A DNA stretch of 64,000 bases from assembly GCA_048268885.1 (NCBI GenBank), contig JBLWUP010000002.1, positions 1 to 64,000 on the forward strand, given 5' to 3'. Below are positions 30,957 to 38,100 of the stretch, in pieces; position 1 is the first letter of the stretch, and each line of letters begins with the position of its first letter. Made by a program: the position numbers and the translations under genes. The notes under the pieces are model-generated. The model had not been told where the DNA came from and did not search any database. It saw only the letters and a list, made by a program, of their open reading frames with translations. The stretch comes from Pelagibius sp048268885. GTDB lineage: Bacteria; Pseudomonadota; Alphaproteobacteria; Kiloniellales; Kiloniellaceae.

Positions 30957-30972
30957 TGGCACGCGGTTTGCC
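30957..30972 (+). promoter_or_regulatory. Sigma-54 (-24/-12) promoter of the psp operon
   Basis: The sequence TGGCAC-N5-TTGCC matches the sigma-54 consensus fully. GG is at 30958-30959 and GC at 30970-30971, exactly 10 bp apart. Transcription would start near 30983, about 50 nt before the first gene. Pairing with divergent pspF makes the assignment strong. Confidence 0.88.
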
Positions 30973-31034
30973 ATTAGTCCTGGTGAAAGGCGCCACCCTT
31001 GTGGGGCCCCAAGCCAAGGAACGAGAGACAAACG

Positions 31035-31265
31035 ATGAGCCACTGGAACGATACATCCGATTTTCGCAGCTCTGCCGGGCGCAGCTCCTCCGAGCACGCG
31101 CGGCGGCAGGCTGGCCCCGGGCGTGAGTTCTTCGGGCGTGATTCCCGGGGAAAGCAGAACTTCGACCGCTGGGCCGAGCGCGCCCGCGCCTACCTGCGCA
31201 GCCGTACCGCCGATCACTGGCTGATGTTCATCGGTGGCCTGTTGCTGGGCGCCCTGCTCGGCTGA
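31035..31265 (+). CDS. Small single-pass membrane protein, first gene of the psp operon
   Basis: This is a 76-residue protein of unknown family. Residues 1-55 are polar, rich in Ser, Arg and Gly (SSAGRSSSEHARRQAGPGREFFGRDSRG), and probably disordered. NFDRWAERARAYLRS is an amphipathic basic helix, and HWLMFIGGLLLGALLG is a short C-terminal membrane segment. It is the first gene after the sigma-54 promoter, ahead of pspA, so it should be induced with the phage-shock genes. In layout it resembles a tail-anchored membrane-stress effector. It does not look like E. coli PspD or PspG. Confidence 0.75.
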   Translation: MSHWNDTSDFRSSAGRSSSEHARRQAGPGREFFGRDSRGKQNFDRWAERARAYLRSRTADHWLMFIGGLLLGALLG

Positions 31266-31361
31266 TTGCAAGACCTGACCCGATATTTGTCCGGCTCCCC
31301 CTCTTGCGGCAGGCCGCGACGACACTGAGATAACCGAGTGCAAAGACAAGGATCGAGACCG

Positions 31362-32048
31362 ATGGGTATCTTCTCCCGCCTCACCGACATCATCAATTCC
31401 AACCTCAACGCCATCCTCGACCGCGCGGAGGATCCGCAGAAGATCATCCGCCTGGTGATCCAGGAGATGGAGGACACCCTGGTGGAGGTCCGCTCGACCG
31501 CCGCCAAGACCATCGCCGAGAAAAAGGAAAGCGCGCGCAAGCTGGCGCGGCTGCAAGAGGCGCAGGGGAACTGGGAAGAGAAGGCCGAGCTGGCGCTCTC
31601 CAAGGGCCGCGAGGACCTGGCCAAGGGCGCCCTGGTGGAAAAGGCCAAACTGGCCGAAGCCACGGAGATGCTGAAGGAGGAGCTGGAAGAGCTCGACGCC
31701 ATGCTGGCCCAGGGTGAGACCGACATCGCCAAGCTGGAGAGCAAGCTGCGCGAGGCCAAGGCCAAGCAGCAGTCGCTGACCGCGCGCCATGAGACCGCCT
31801 CGTCGCGCCTGCGCGTGCGGCGCAACCTCTACGACGGCCGCGTCGACGAGGCCTTCGCCCGCTTCGAGCAGGTGGAGAAGAAGCTGGACGAGGCCGAGGG
31901 CGAGGTCGAGGCCTTCGATCTGGGCCGGGGCAAGTCCCTGTCCGAGGAAATCTCCGAGCTGGCCACCGAGTCGGCGATCGATGACGAGCTGGCCGCGCTG
32001 AAAGCGCGGATGGCGAAGAGCAAGGATGCCCCCAAGGCCGGCGAGTGA
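31362..32048 (+). CDS. pspA: Phage shock protein A
   Basis: This 228-residue protein has the PspA/IM30/ESCRT-III fold. MGIFSRLTDIINSNLNAIL is the amphipathic membrane-binding helix, EDPQKIIRLVIQEMEDTLVEVRS the family signature, then long charged coiled-coil helices to about residue 190. It polymerises on damaged membranes and restrains PspF. The start is ATG 31362; the few upstream in-frame residues lack a ribosome site. It is followed by pspB after 50 nt. Confidence 0.96.
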   Translation: MGIFSRLTDIINSNLNAILDRAEDPQKIIRLVIQEMEDTLVEVRSTAAKTIAEKKESARKLARLQEAQGNWEEKAELALSKGREDLAKGALVEKAKLAEATEMLKEELEELDAMLAQGETDIAKLESKLREAKAKQQSLTARHETASSRLRVRRNLYDGRVDEAFARFEQVEKKLDEAEGEVEAFDLGRGKSLSEEISELATESAIDDELAALKARMAKSKDAPKAGE

Positions 32049-32098
32049 GGCATCGCTCGTCCCCTCCCCGCTGGCTGTCCTTTGGAGCTTAGATACCC

Positions 32099-32320
32099 AT
32101 GGATTTCGAAGTGCTGGGCATCCTCTTCCTCGCCGTCGTGGCGCCGGTCTGGATCATTGCCCACTACACCACGCGCTGGAAGGCGACCAAGGCGCTGTCG
32201 AGCGACGAGGAGCAGCTGCTTGAAGAGCTGTGGAAGAACTCGGAGCGCATGGAGCAGCGCATCAATTCGCTGGAACGCATCCTCGACGCCGAGGTGACGG
32301 ACTGGAGGAAGCAGCTGTGA
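32099..32320 (+). CDS. pspB: Phage shock protein B
   Basis: This 73-residue protein has one N-terminal membrane helix (VLGILFLAVVAPVWIIAHY) and a cytoplasmic coiled coil (DEEQLLEELWKNSERMEQRINSLERIL), matching PspB in size and layout. With PspC it senses inner-membrane stress and draws PspA away from PspF. Its stop overlaps the pspC start. Confidence 0.93.
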   Translation: MDFEVLGILFLAVVAPVWIIAHYTTRWKATKALSSDEEQLLEELWKNSERMEQRINSLERILDAEVTDWRKQL

Positions 32321-32766
32321 TCTGTCCACGCCCGCATCACGACCGCCATGACGGGGAAGAGGGCCGCGCCGGCTGCGGTTTCCGGCCCGGGCCGCGCCCC
32401 AGCGGTCTCTACCGCAATACGGAGCGCGGCAAGATCTTCGGCGTCTGCGCCGGGCTGGCGGATTACTTCGGCGTCAGCGTCTTCATCGTGCGCATCGTCG
32501 CGGTCATCGCGCTCTTCATGTTCACGCTGCCGACGCTGGTCTGCTACTTCCTCGCCGCGCTGCTCATCAACCGCGCGCCGGCGTACACCTACGAGTCCGA
32601 CGCGGAGAAGGAGTTCTGGCGCCAGATCCGCCTGAAGCCCAGCGAGAGCCTGTCGCGGCTGCGCCATCGCTATCGCGAGCAGGAGCAGCGCATCCGCAAT
32701 ATGGAGGCCTTCGTGACCTCCTCCGAGGCGAAGCTGCACCGGGCATTCCGCGACCTGGAAGGCTAG
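32317..32766 (+). CDS. pspC: Phage shock protein C
   Basis: The reading frame is open further left, but GTG 32317 overlaps the pspB stop as GTGA and has GGAGGA 7 nt upstream, so I choose this start (149 residues). SGLYRNTERGKIFGVCAGLADYFGVSVFIVRI is the PspC domain opening, followed by a membrane segment (VIALFMFTLPTLVCYFLAALL) and a cytoplasmic coiled coil (RYREQEQRIRNMEAFVTSSEAKLHR). It acts as membrane sensor with PspB. The ~28-residue His/Arg/Asp-rich N-terminal tail is longer than usual. Confidence 0.92.
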   Translation: MICPRPHHDRHDGEEGRAGCGFRPGPRPSGLYRNTERGKIFGVCAGLADYFGVSVFIVRIVAVIALFMFTLPTLVCYFLAALLINRAPAYTYESDAEKEFWRQIRLKPSESLSRLRHRYREQEQRIRNMEAFVTSSEAKLHRAFRDLEG

Positions 32767-32838
32767 CGTCTAAATTACTGGAATTCCTCAATTTGCTGCG
32801 CAGCCGAGAGTCTCATGCTGCGCAGCATTTTTTGTGCG

Positions 32839-33342
32839 TCAGCCGCAGCAGGCCCCGCCCGCCTTGTCGGCGTCGTTGGTCTTCGCGGAGGTCTCCGCCG
32901 CCGCCTGATCCGCCGGGGCGCCGCAGCGCACGGCCTCGCAGCAGGCGGTCGAGTCATCCCGCGAATCCTCCCCGTAGGCCGTGATCTCGCCGTGGGAGTG
33001 GAACGTTTCCCAGGCGATGCCCTGCGGATCGTTCACCCAGGCCTTGTCGGAGCGGGCGTAGCAGCAGGCCGCGTCCGTCTGCTCCACCAGTCGCGCGCCG
33101 GAGGCCGCGAGGCGGCCGGCGACTTCCCGCAGCTCTTCCGGCTCTTCGACCTGGATGCCCAGGTGGTCGAGGCCGGTCACGCGGGCGCGCTTGGAGATGG
33201 CGAAGTTCACCCGCGGATCGTCCAGCGACCACTTGGCGTAGTCGTCCTTCAGGACACTGGGCTCCGTGCCGAAGAGCGTCGCGTAAAAGCCGACGGACTC
33301 GGCCAGGTTCTCGACGCTGATGTGAACGTGGAGGCGCTTCAT
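32839..33342 (-). CDS. arsI: ArsI/CadI-family VOC metalloenzyme (putative organoarsenical C-As lyase)
   Basis: This 167-residue protein has the expected active-site set. His5, His60 (GLDHLGIQ) and Glu112 (AWETFHSH) match the Fe(II) ligands of ArsI, and adjacent Cys93-Cys94 (ACCYARSDKAW) match the cysteine pair that binds trivalent methylarsenicals. ArsI cleaves the carbon-arsenic bond, releasing arsenite. The C-terminal tail carries further cysteines (STACCEAVRCG, GGACCG). It overlaps arsR as ATGA, so the two are cotranslated. A CadI-type cadmium-inducible role is the alternative. Confidence 0.87.
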   Translation of the reverse strand: MKRLHVHISVENLAESVGFYATLFGTEPSVLKDDYAKWSLDDPRVNFAISKRARVTGLDHLGIQVEEPEELREVAGRLAASGARLVEQTDAACCYARSDKAWVNDPQGIAWETFHSHGEITAYGEDSRDDSTACCEAVRCGAPADQAAAETSAKTNDADKAGGACCG

Positions 33343-33686
33343 GCTCCGGTCTCCTCAAAGGATGGTGTGTCAAGGCGGGGCGGGGTGGCGTCGGCGCCGC
33401 AGCCGCCACGGCAGCAGTTTTCGGTGAGATAGCCGACCAGCCCGCGCATGGCGCCGTAGTCGGCGGCGTAGATCAGCGAGCGCCCGGCCCGGCGGCAGCT
33501 GACCAGCCCGGCGCTGCGCAATTCTTTCAGGTGAAACGACAGGGTGGCCGCCGGCAGACCGAAGGCGGCGCCGATGTCGCCGGCCGCCAGGCCGGCCGGG
33601 CCGTGCTCCACCAGCAACCGGAAGATATCGAGGCGGGTTTCCTGGGCCAGCGCCGCCAGGCCCGAGAGGGCATCCTGTTTTTCCAT
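33339..33686 (-). CDS. arsR: ArsR family metalloregulator
   Basis: This 115-residue repressor has a winged helix: LAQETRLDIFRLLVEHGPAGL, then LPAATLSFHLKELRSAGLVS as recognition region. The As(III) site is not in the DNA-binding helix as in E. coli. A C-terminal cluster NCCRGGCG (Cys91, Cys92, Cys96) resembles the three-cysteine site of the Acidithiobacillus ferrooxidans-type ArsR. The start codon coincides with the predicted transcription start, implying a leaderless mRNA. It represses itself and arsI. Confidence 0.92.
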   Translation of the reverse strand: MEKQDALSGLAALAQETRLDIFRLLVEHGPAGLAAGDIGAAFGLPAATLSFHLKELRSAGLVSCRRAGRSLIYAADYGAMRGLVGYLTENCCRGGCGADATPPRLDTPSFEETGA

Positions 33687-33721
33687 ATTTCCAATATTAT
33701 CGAAATGAGGCCGTCGGTCAA
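33687..33721 (-). promoter_or_regulatory. arsR promoter and overlapping operator
   Basis: On the minus strand TTGACC (33721-33716) and TAATAT (33699-33694) are spaced by 16 nt. An inverted repeat ATTTC-N10-GAAAT (33687-33706) covers the -10 element and ends one base before the arsR ATG, a good position for an ArsR operator. The predicted start falls at or beside the ATG. Confidence 0.6.
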
Positions 33722-33764
33722 GGCGTAACAGGAACGAAAGGTGCGCTGTGCAATGCGCCGGGCC

Positions 33765-33794
33765 GGGGCCGGGGCCGGGGCAGGGGCCGGGGGG
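33765..33794 (+). repeat. G4-C2-like G-run repeat (potential G-quadruplex)
   Basis: Five runs of at least four G residues are separated by exactly two bases each. This satisfies a strict G-quadruplex rule on the plus strand. It lies between the arsR promoter and the 3' end of the PAS gene, seven bases beyond that gene's stop. Confidence 0.75.
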
Positions 33795-33801
33795 CGAGGT
33801 G

Positions 33802-34326
33802 TCAGCCTTCGCTGGAGCTGCGCGCCATGGAATAGACCAGGATCTGGCTCACCGTTTCGCCATCCTCGGAAAACGGCAGGATGATCGCATATTCGGAGCG
33901 CCAGCGGCCTTCCGAGGAAACGAACTCGGCGGTCTCGTAGAGATAGCTGCCGCTGGTGCGGATCGACTCGTAGCATTCGAGCGCATCTTCCAGGCTGGAC
34001 CAGAAGAACCCGTCCTGCACCAGCTTGCCGGTGGGGTCGTGGCCGCGCAGGCGCACTTCCTCGGTGCCGACCACGCGATAGCGGTAGATTCCCATGCCCT
34101 CGGCATCGATCCCTTCCACGTCGACCAGCAGGATGCCGGGCAGGTGGCGCACGATCGCTTCCGGCCGGAAGTTCGCGCGGCGCGGCATGGCGCGCCCCTC
34201 ACGCAGGCTGTCCCAGTAGTGGAAGATCTCGGCGATGCGCGGCGGACAGACATCGAGAAATTCCCGCGTCGTGCAGCGCTTGAGCTTCGCCCCGTTCGGG
34301 CCCCGGTGAAAGTCCTCAAGGGCCAT
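33802..34326 (-). CDS. PAS domain protein (PAS_5 type)
   Basis: This 174-residue soluble protein resembles the PAS_5 family common in Rhodospirillales: HYWDSLREGRAMPRRANFRPEAI leads into LPGILLVDVEG, then IYRYRVVGTEEVRLRGHDPTGKLV and the closing strand SEYAIILPFSEDG. There is no output domain, so it probably senses a ligand and acts through a partner. It is divergent from a membrane sensor kinase across 430 nt. Any functional link to that kinase is inference. Confidence 0.8.
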   Translation of the reverse strand: MALEDFHRGPNGAKLKRCTTREFLDVCPPRIAEIFHYWDSLREGRAMPRRANFRPEAIVRHLPGILLVDVEGIDAEGMGIYRYRVVGTEEVRLRGHDPTGKLVQDGFFWSSLEDALECYESIRTSGSYLYETAEFVSSEGRWRSEYAIILPFSEDGETVSQILVYSMARSSSEG

Positions 34327-34756
34327 GATCTGCGGTCAATCCAAAACCGATGACAAACCACCCGCGCCGCGCAGGAAATACCTAAGCTCTCACGTTACAT
34401 CTGTTTGTCAAGTTAACGGGCAACCGCGGCGTGATCGCCAGGGCACGCCACAAACGCCGGGAGATTGCGCGCCCCTTCCGCCGCGCCTTTTACCGGGCAT
34501 TAACCCGCGAGGCTTCAACTTTTCAGATAGTCATGCAATTTTCGCTAGTGCGCCTGGAGGTGGGACGATCCATGGCTGCAGAATGTCCGGCCCCTGGTAT
34601 TCCGGCGCTTCGGCCAACGTCCGTTCCGCCGCCGCTGTCCGTAACGGGGCGCCGCTTACGCTTAATGTTTAATCCCGGCTTAACCATGGCGATGGTACTC
34701 GAACAAGATGAGGCGCGTTTTCGCGCGCGGGGCCCAGTCGCTGTGCCGGAAGATAT
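34327..34756. other. Divergent regulatory region between the PAS gene and sensor kinase
   Basis: This 430-nt region contains several TTAA words. At 34669-34685 there is a full CtrA-type site. Half-site-like TTAACs lie at 34413 and 34499. No gene is supported: short open frames here have no ribosome sites or family features. Confidence 0.5.
34669..34685 (+). promoter_or_regulatory. Candidate CtrA binding site
   Basis: TTAA (34669-34672), seven bases, TTAACC (34680-34685): an exact match to the CtrA consensus TTAA-N7-TTAA(C). It ends 71 bp before the sensor-kinase start codon, a promoter-proximal position. Confidence 0.55.
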
Positions 34757-37051
34757 ATGATCGAGTTCTCAGTTTCGGCCACGATTTGGGGGTCGCTGAT
34801 CGGCGCTTCGGTGCTGTTCGCCGCCCTGGTCTACCTGCGTGCCATGGCGGACGCTCCGCCGGGGGTCGGCTACTGGATGGCCGGTTTCGGCTTCTGGGTC
34901 CTGCGCCTCGCGACCTATCTTGCCGGCGGCCACCTCGATCCGGGCTTCCTCATCTTCTTCTCCGAATGCCTGCAGGTCGCCGCGGCGCTGCTGCTGATGG
35001 CCGGCACCCTGCGGTTCGTCGGGCTGCAAGTTCCGGTCATGACCCTGTGCAACGTGATCAGCGCGGCGGCGATCTGGGCCGCGCTCTCGGCCTTTGTCAT
35101 CGATGACTTCCTGCTGCGCACCATTCCGCTCTACACCCTCTCCGGCGCGGCTTTGATCTACGCGGGCATCGCCATGATGCGCTCCGAGGAGGACAAGGCC
35201 CTGGCGATCGGCAAGATCGTCGGCGCCACGCTGTTCGCCTGGGGCCTGCACAAGCTCGACTACCCCTGGCTGCGGCCGGTCGAGTGGTTCGCCCCCCTCG
35301 GCTTCCTGCTGTCGCAGGTCCTGGCCATGACGGCCGCCGTCGGCCTGCTGCTGCTCATCGCCGGGCGCCAGCGCCGCATGGCCAAGGCGGCGGAAGAAAA
35401 GCACGAGCAGAGCCGCGAGCACCTGGCGACGCTGAACCAGCTTCTCCAGGTGTCGCTCGGCAACAAGGCCCTGGAGGCGCAGCTCGCCGAAGCGCTCGAC
35501 ATCATTATCGAGGCTCCCTGGCTGTCACTGCGGCAGAACGGCGGCATCTTCCTGGTCGAGGATGGGCAACTCCGGCTCGCCGCGCAGAGCAACTTGCCCT
35601 CGCCCCTGCAATCGATGTGCGCGAAGGTCGCTTTCGGCCATTGCCTCTGCGGCCGCGCCGCCGAAACGGGGGAGCTGATCCACGCCGCGCATGTCGACGA
35701 GCGGCACGATACCCACTACGAGGGCATGGGGCCGCACGGCCACTACGCGGTGCCGATCCTCTCCGGCGGCGACGTGCTGGGCGTTCTGCTGCTCTCCTTG
35801 CCGGACGGCCGGGAACGCGACGAGGCGGAATTGGCCCACCTGCGCGCGGCCGCCGACGTGCTCGCCAGCCTGATCGTGCGCAAGCGCGCCGAGGCGGAAC
35901 TGAAGCAGAGCCGCAGCCGGCTGGTGGAGGCGCAGCGCATCGCCCGGATCGGCAGCTGGGAAAACGACCTGAACCAGCAGCGCTCCGTCTGGTCGGACGA
36001 GGAGTTTCGCATTCTCGGCTACCAGCCGGGCGAGATCGAGGCGGCCTACGAGGCTTTCTTCGCGCGGGTGCACCCGGACGACCGGGAGGCCGTCGCGCGG
36101 GCCATGGAGGACCTCGCGGAGGAGGACTACTTCGCCGTCGACCACCGGGTGGTGCATCCCGACGGTACCGTCCTCCACGTCAGCGAACTGGCGGAGGTGC
36201 TGCGCGACGCCGACGGGCGGCCGGAAAAGCTGATCGGCACGACCCAGGATATCACGGAGAGCAAGCGGGCTGAATTCGCGCTGATGCAGGCCAAGCAGGG
36301 CGCGGAAGCGGCCAACCAGGCGAAGTCGGCTTTCCTGGCGACCATGAGCCATGAGCTGCGCACCCCGCTCAACGCCATCATCGGCTTCGCGCAGCTGCTG
36401 GAGCACCAGGCGCAGGAGGAGATCGACGTCCCCAAGTACAAGGAGTACGTCGGGCACATCCGCGAGAGCGGCGAGCATCTGCTGGCCGTGATCAACGATA
36501 TTCTCGATCTGTCACGGGTCGAGGCCGGGCAGGCCGCGCTGCACGAAAGCTCCATCGACGTCGCCGCCCTGGTGCGGCGCACCACCGGCCTGATGGAGGC
36601 CAAGGCGCGCTCCGGCGGACTTTCCCTGGACCTGCACCTGCCCGCCGAGCTGCCGCTTCTGCGTGGCGACGAGCGCGCCCTCAAGCAGGTGCTACTCAAT
36701 CTCGTCGCCAATTCCCTGAAGTTCACCCAGCCCGGCGGCGAAGTCGCGGTCACGCTGGCCCGTGCCGGAGAGGAGCTGGAGCTGACGGTGAGCGACAGCG
36801 GCATCGGTATCGCCGCCGAGGATCACCAGCGCATCTTCGAGCCCTTCGAGCAGGCCGAAAGCGAGCTCAACCGCCGATTTGAAGGCACCGGCCTCGGCCT
36901 GCCCCTGGTCAAATCCCTGGTCGAGCTGCACGGCGGGCGGATCGTCCTGGACAGCGCGCCGGGGCGGGGTACCCGGGTCAGCCTCTTCTTCCCCGCCGCC
37001 CGGCTGCTGGACGAGCCGGCGGCGGCGCCGGAGCGCAGCCAGGCCGGGTGA
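34757..37051 (+). CDS. Membrane GAF-PAS sensor histidine kinase
   Basis: This 764-residue kinase has about seven membrane segments (10-210), a coiled linker, a GAF domain (~225-375, GHCLCGRAAETGELI), a PAS domain with PAC (~390-500, RIGSWENDLNQQRSVWSDEEFRILGY), a HisKA dimerisation domain with phospho-His532 in MSHELRTPLNAIIGF, and a full HATPase domain (NLVANSLKFTQPGG, DSGIGIAAEDHQRIFEPF, GTGLGLPLV). There is no receiver domain. The cognate regulator is unknown: chvI downstream has its own kinase. A consensus CtrA site upstream hints at cell-cycle control. Confidence 0.9.
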   Translation: MIEFSVSATIWGSLIGASVLFAALVYLRAMADAPPGVGYWMAGFGFWVLRLATYLAGGHLDPGFLIFFSECLQVAAALLLMAGTLRFVGLQVPVMTLCNVISAAAIWAALSAFVIDDFLLRTIPLYTLSGAALIYAGIAMMRSEEDKALAIGKIVGATLFAWGLHKLDYPWLRPVEWFAPLGFLLSQVLAMTAAVGLLLLIAGRQRRMAKAAEEKHEQSREHLATLNQLLQVSLGNKALEAQLAEALDIIIEAPWLSLRQNGGIFLVEDGQLRLAAQSNLPSPLQSMCAKVAFGHCLCGRAAETGELIHAAHVDERHDTHYEGMGPHGHYAVPILSGGDVLGVLLLSLPDGRERDEAELAHLRAAADVLASLIVRKRAEAELKQSRSRLVEAQRIARIGSWENDLNQQRSVWSDEEFRILGYQPGEIEAAYEAFFARVHPDDREAVARAMEDLAEEDYFAVDHRVVHPDGTVLHVSELAEVLRDADGRPEKLIGTTQDITESKRAEFALMQAKQGAEAANQAKSAFLATMSHELRTPLNAIIGFAQLLEHQAQEEIDVPKYKEYVGHIRESGEHLLAVINDILDLSRVEAGQAALHESSIDVAALVRRTTGLMEAKARSGGLSLDLHLPAELPLLRGDERALKQVLLNLVANSLKFTQPGGEVAVTLARAGEELELTVSDSGIGIAAEDHQRIFEPFEQAESELNRRFEGTGLGLPLVKSLVELHGGRIVLDSAPGRGTRVSLFFPAARLLDEPAAAPERSQAG

Positions 37052-37369
37052 GGCCGCCGGAATCGCCGGAAAACCGCGGAGTCCAGGGGCTTTCCTGCCG
37101 GGGATCCGGTCCCCATCTATCCAAATGATGCCGCAAAAAGGCCACAGTCACTGACCAGGCTTGCCGTCACCGTGCCCCGCGGCCCTGAACCGGGCGGGGG
37201 GCGCGGGGCAGGGGGACAGGTGACTTGCCGCCCGGCCCGGCGTCTGTATAGGTTGCCAGGCTTCGTGGGGCCGGCTCCATTTTTGGCCGCGTCGTCGCCG
37301 GCGCTCGGAAAACGGGCATTTTCCGCTGCAATCTGGTCTAATGAGAGGGGTTCGTAAAAGTCTACGCCC
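37052..37369. other. Leader region of chvI with nested hairpin
   Basis: This 318-nt gap separates the sensor kinase from chvI. A 9-bp perfect stem (37173-37181 with 37202-37210, TGCCCCGCG / CGCGGGGCA) encloses a smaller GCCC/GGGC stem. No T-tract follows on either strand. The AT-richer final 60 nt before chvI is the likeliest promoter position, but no convincing -35/-10 pair is visible. Confidence 0.45.
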
Positions 37370-38074
37370 ATGCAAGACACCATTGCCCTGGTCGATGACG
37401 ACCGCAATATCCTGACCTCGGTATCCATTGCACTGGAGGCTGAAGGCTTCAAGGTGCGCACCTACAACGACGGCGCGGAGGCGCTGCGCGGCATCGCCGC
37501 CAGCCCCGTCGACCTCGCGGTACTCGATATCAAGATGCCGCGCATGGACGGCATGGAGCTGCTCGGCCATCTGCGCAAGTCGTCGAACCTGCCGGTCATC
37601 TTCCTGACGTCAAAGGACGACGAGATCGACGAAGTGCTCGGCCTGCGCATGGGCGCCGACGACTACATCACCAAGCCTTTCTCGCAACGCCTGCTGATCG
37701 AGCGCATCCGCGCCCTGCTGCGCCGCGAAAAAGGCGGCGAGGACGGCATGCCGGGCGGCGAGGCGCCGGAAGCGCCGCTGGTGCGCGGCGAGCTGACATT
37801 GGATCCGGCGCGTCACCTCTGCACCTGGAAGGGCGAGCGTCTCAGCCTGACGGTCACCGAGTTTCTCATCCTGAAGGCCCTGGCCCAGCGGCCCGGCCAC
37901 GTGAAGAACCGTGACCAGCTGATGGACGCGGCCTACGGCGAGTCGGTCTATGTCGACGACCGCACCATCGACAGCCACATCAAGCGGCTGCGCAAGAAGT
38001 TCCGCGACGTCGACGACAGCTTCCAGCAGATCGAGACGCTCTATGGTGTCGGTTACCGCTACCGGGAAGCTTAG
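37370..38074 (+). CDS. chvI: ChvI response regulator (OmpR family)
   Basis: This 234-residue regulator has an N-terminal receiver: acidic pocket VDDDRN, phospho-acceptor Asp53 in LAVLDIKMPRMDG, FLTSKDDEID, and the lysine in ITKPFSQRLL. It is followed by an OmpR winged-helix domain (ALAQRPGHVKNRDQLMDAAYG, VDDRTIDSHIKRLRKKFRDVD, IETLYGVGYRYREA). In rhizobia ChvG-ChvI controls envelope, acid and carbon-metabolism responses including pckA. chvG follows after 26 nt. Confidence 0.95.
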   Translation: MQDTIALVDDDRNILTSVSIALEAEGFKVRTYNDGAEALRGIAASPVDLAVLDIKMPRMDGMELLGHLRKSSNLPVIFLTSKDDEIDEVLGLRMGADDYITKPFSQRLLIERIRALLRREKGGEDGMPGGEAPEAPLVRGELTLDPARHLCTWKGERLSLTVTEFLILKALAQRPGHVKNRDQLMDAAYGESVYVDDRTIDSHIKRLRKKFRDVDDSFQQIETLYGVGYRYREA

Positions 38075-38100
38075 GGGCGCCACTTGAGGGCCGTCGGCAC

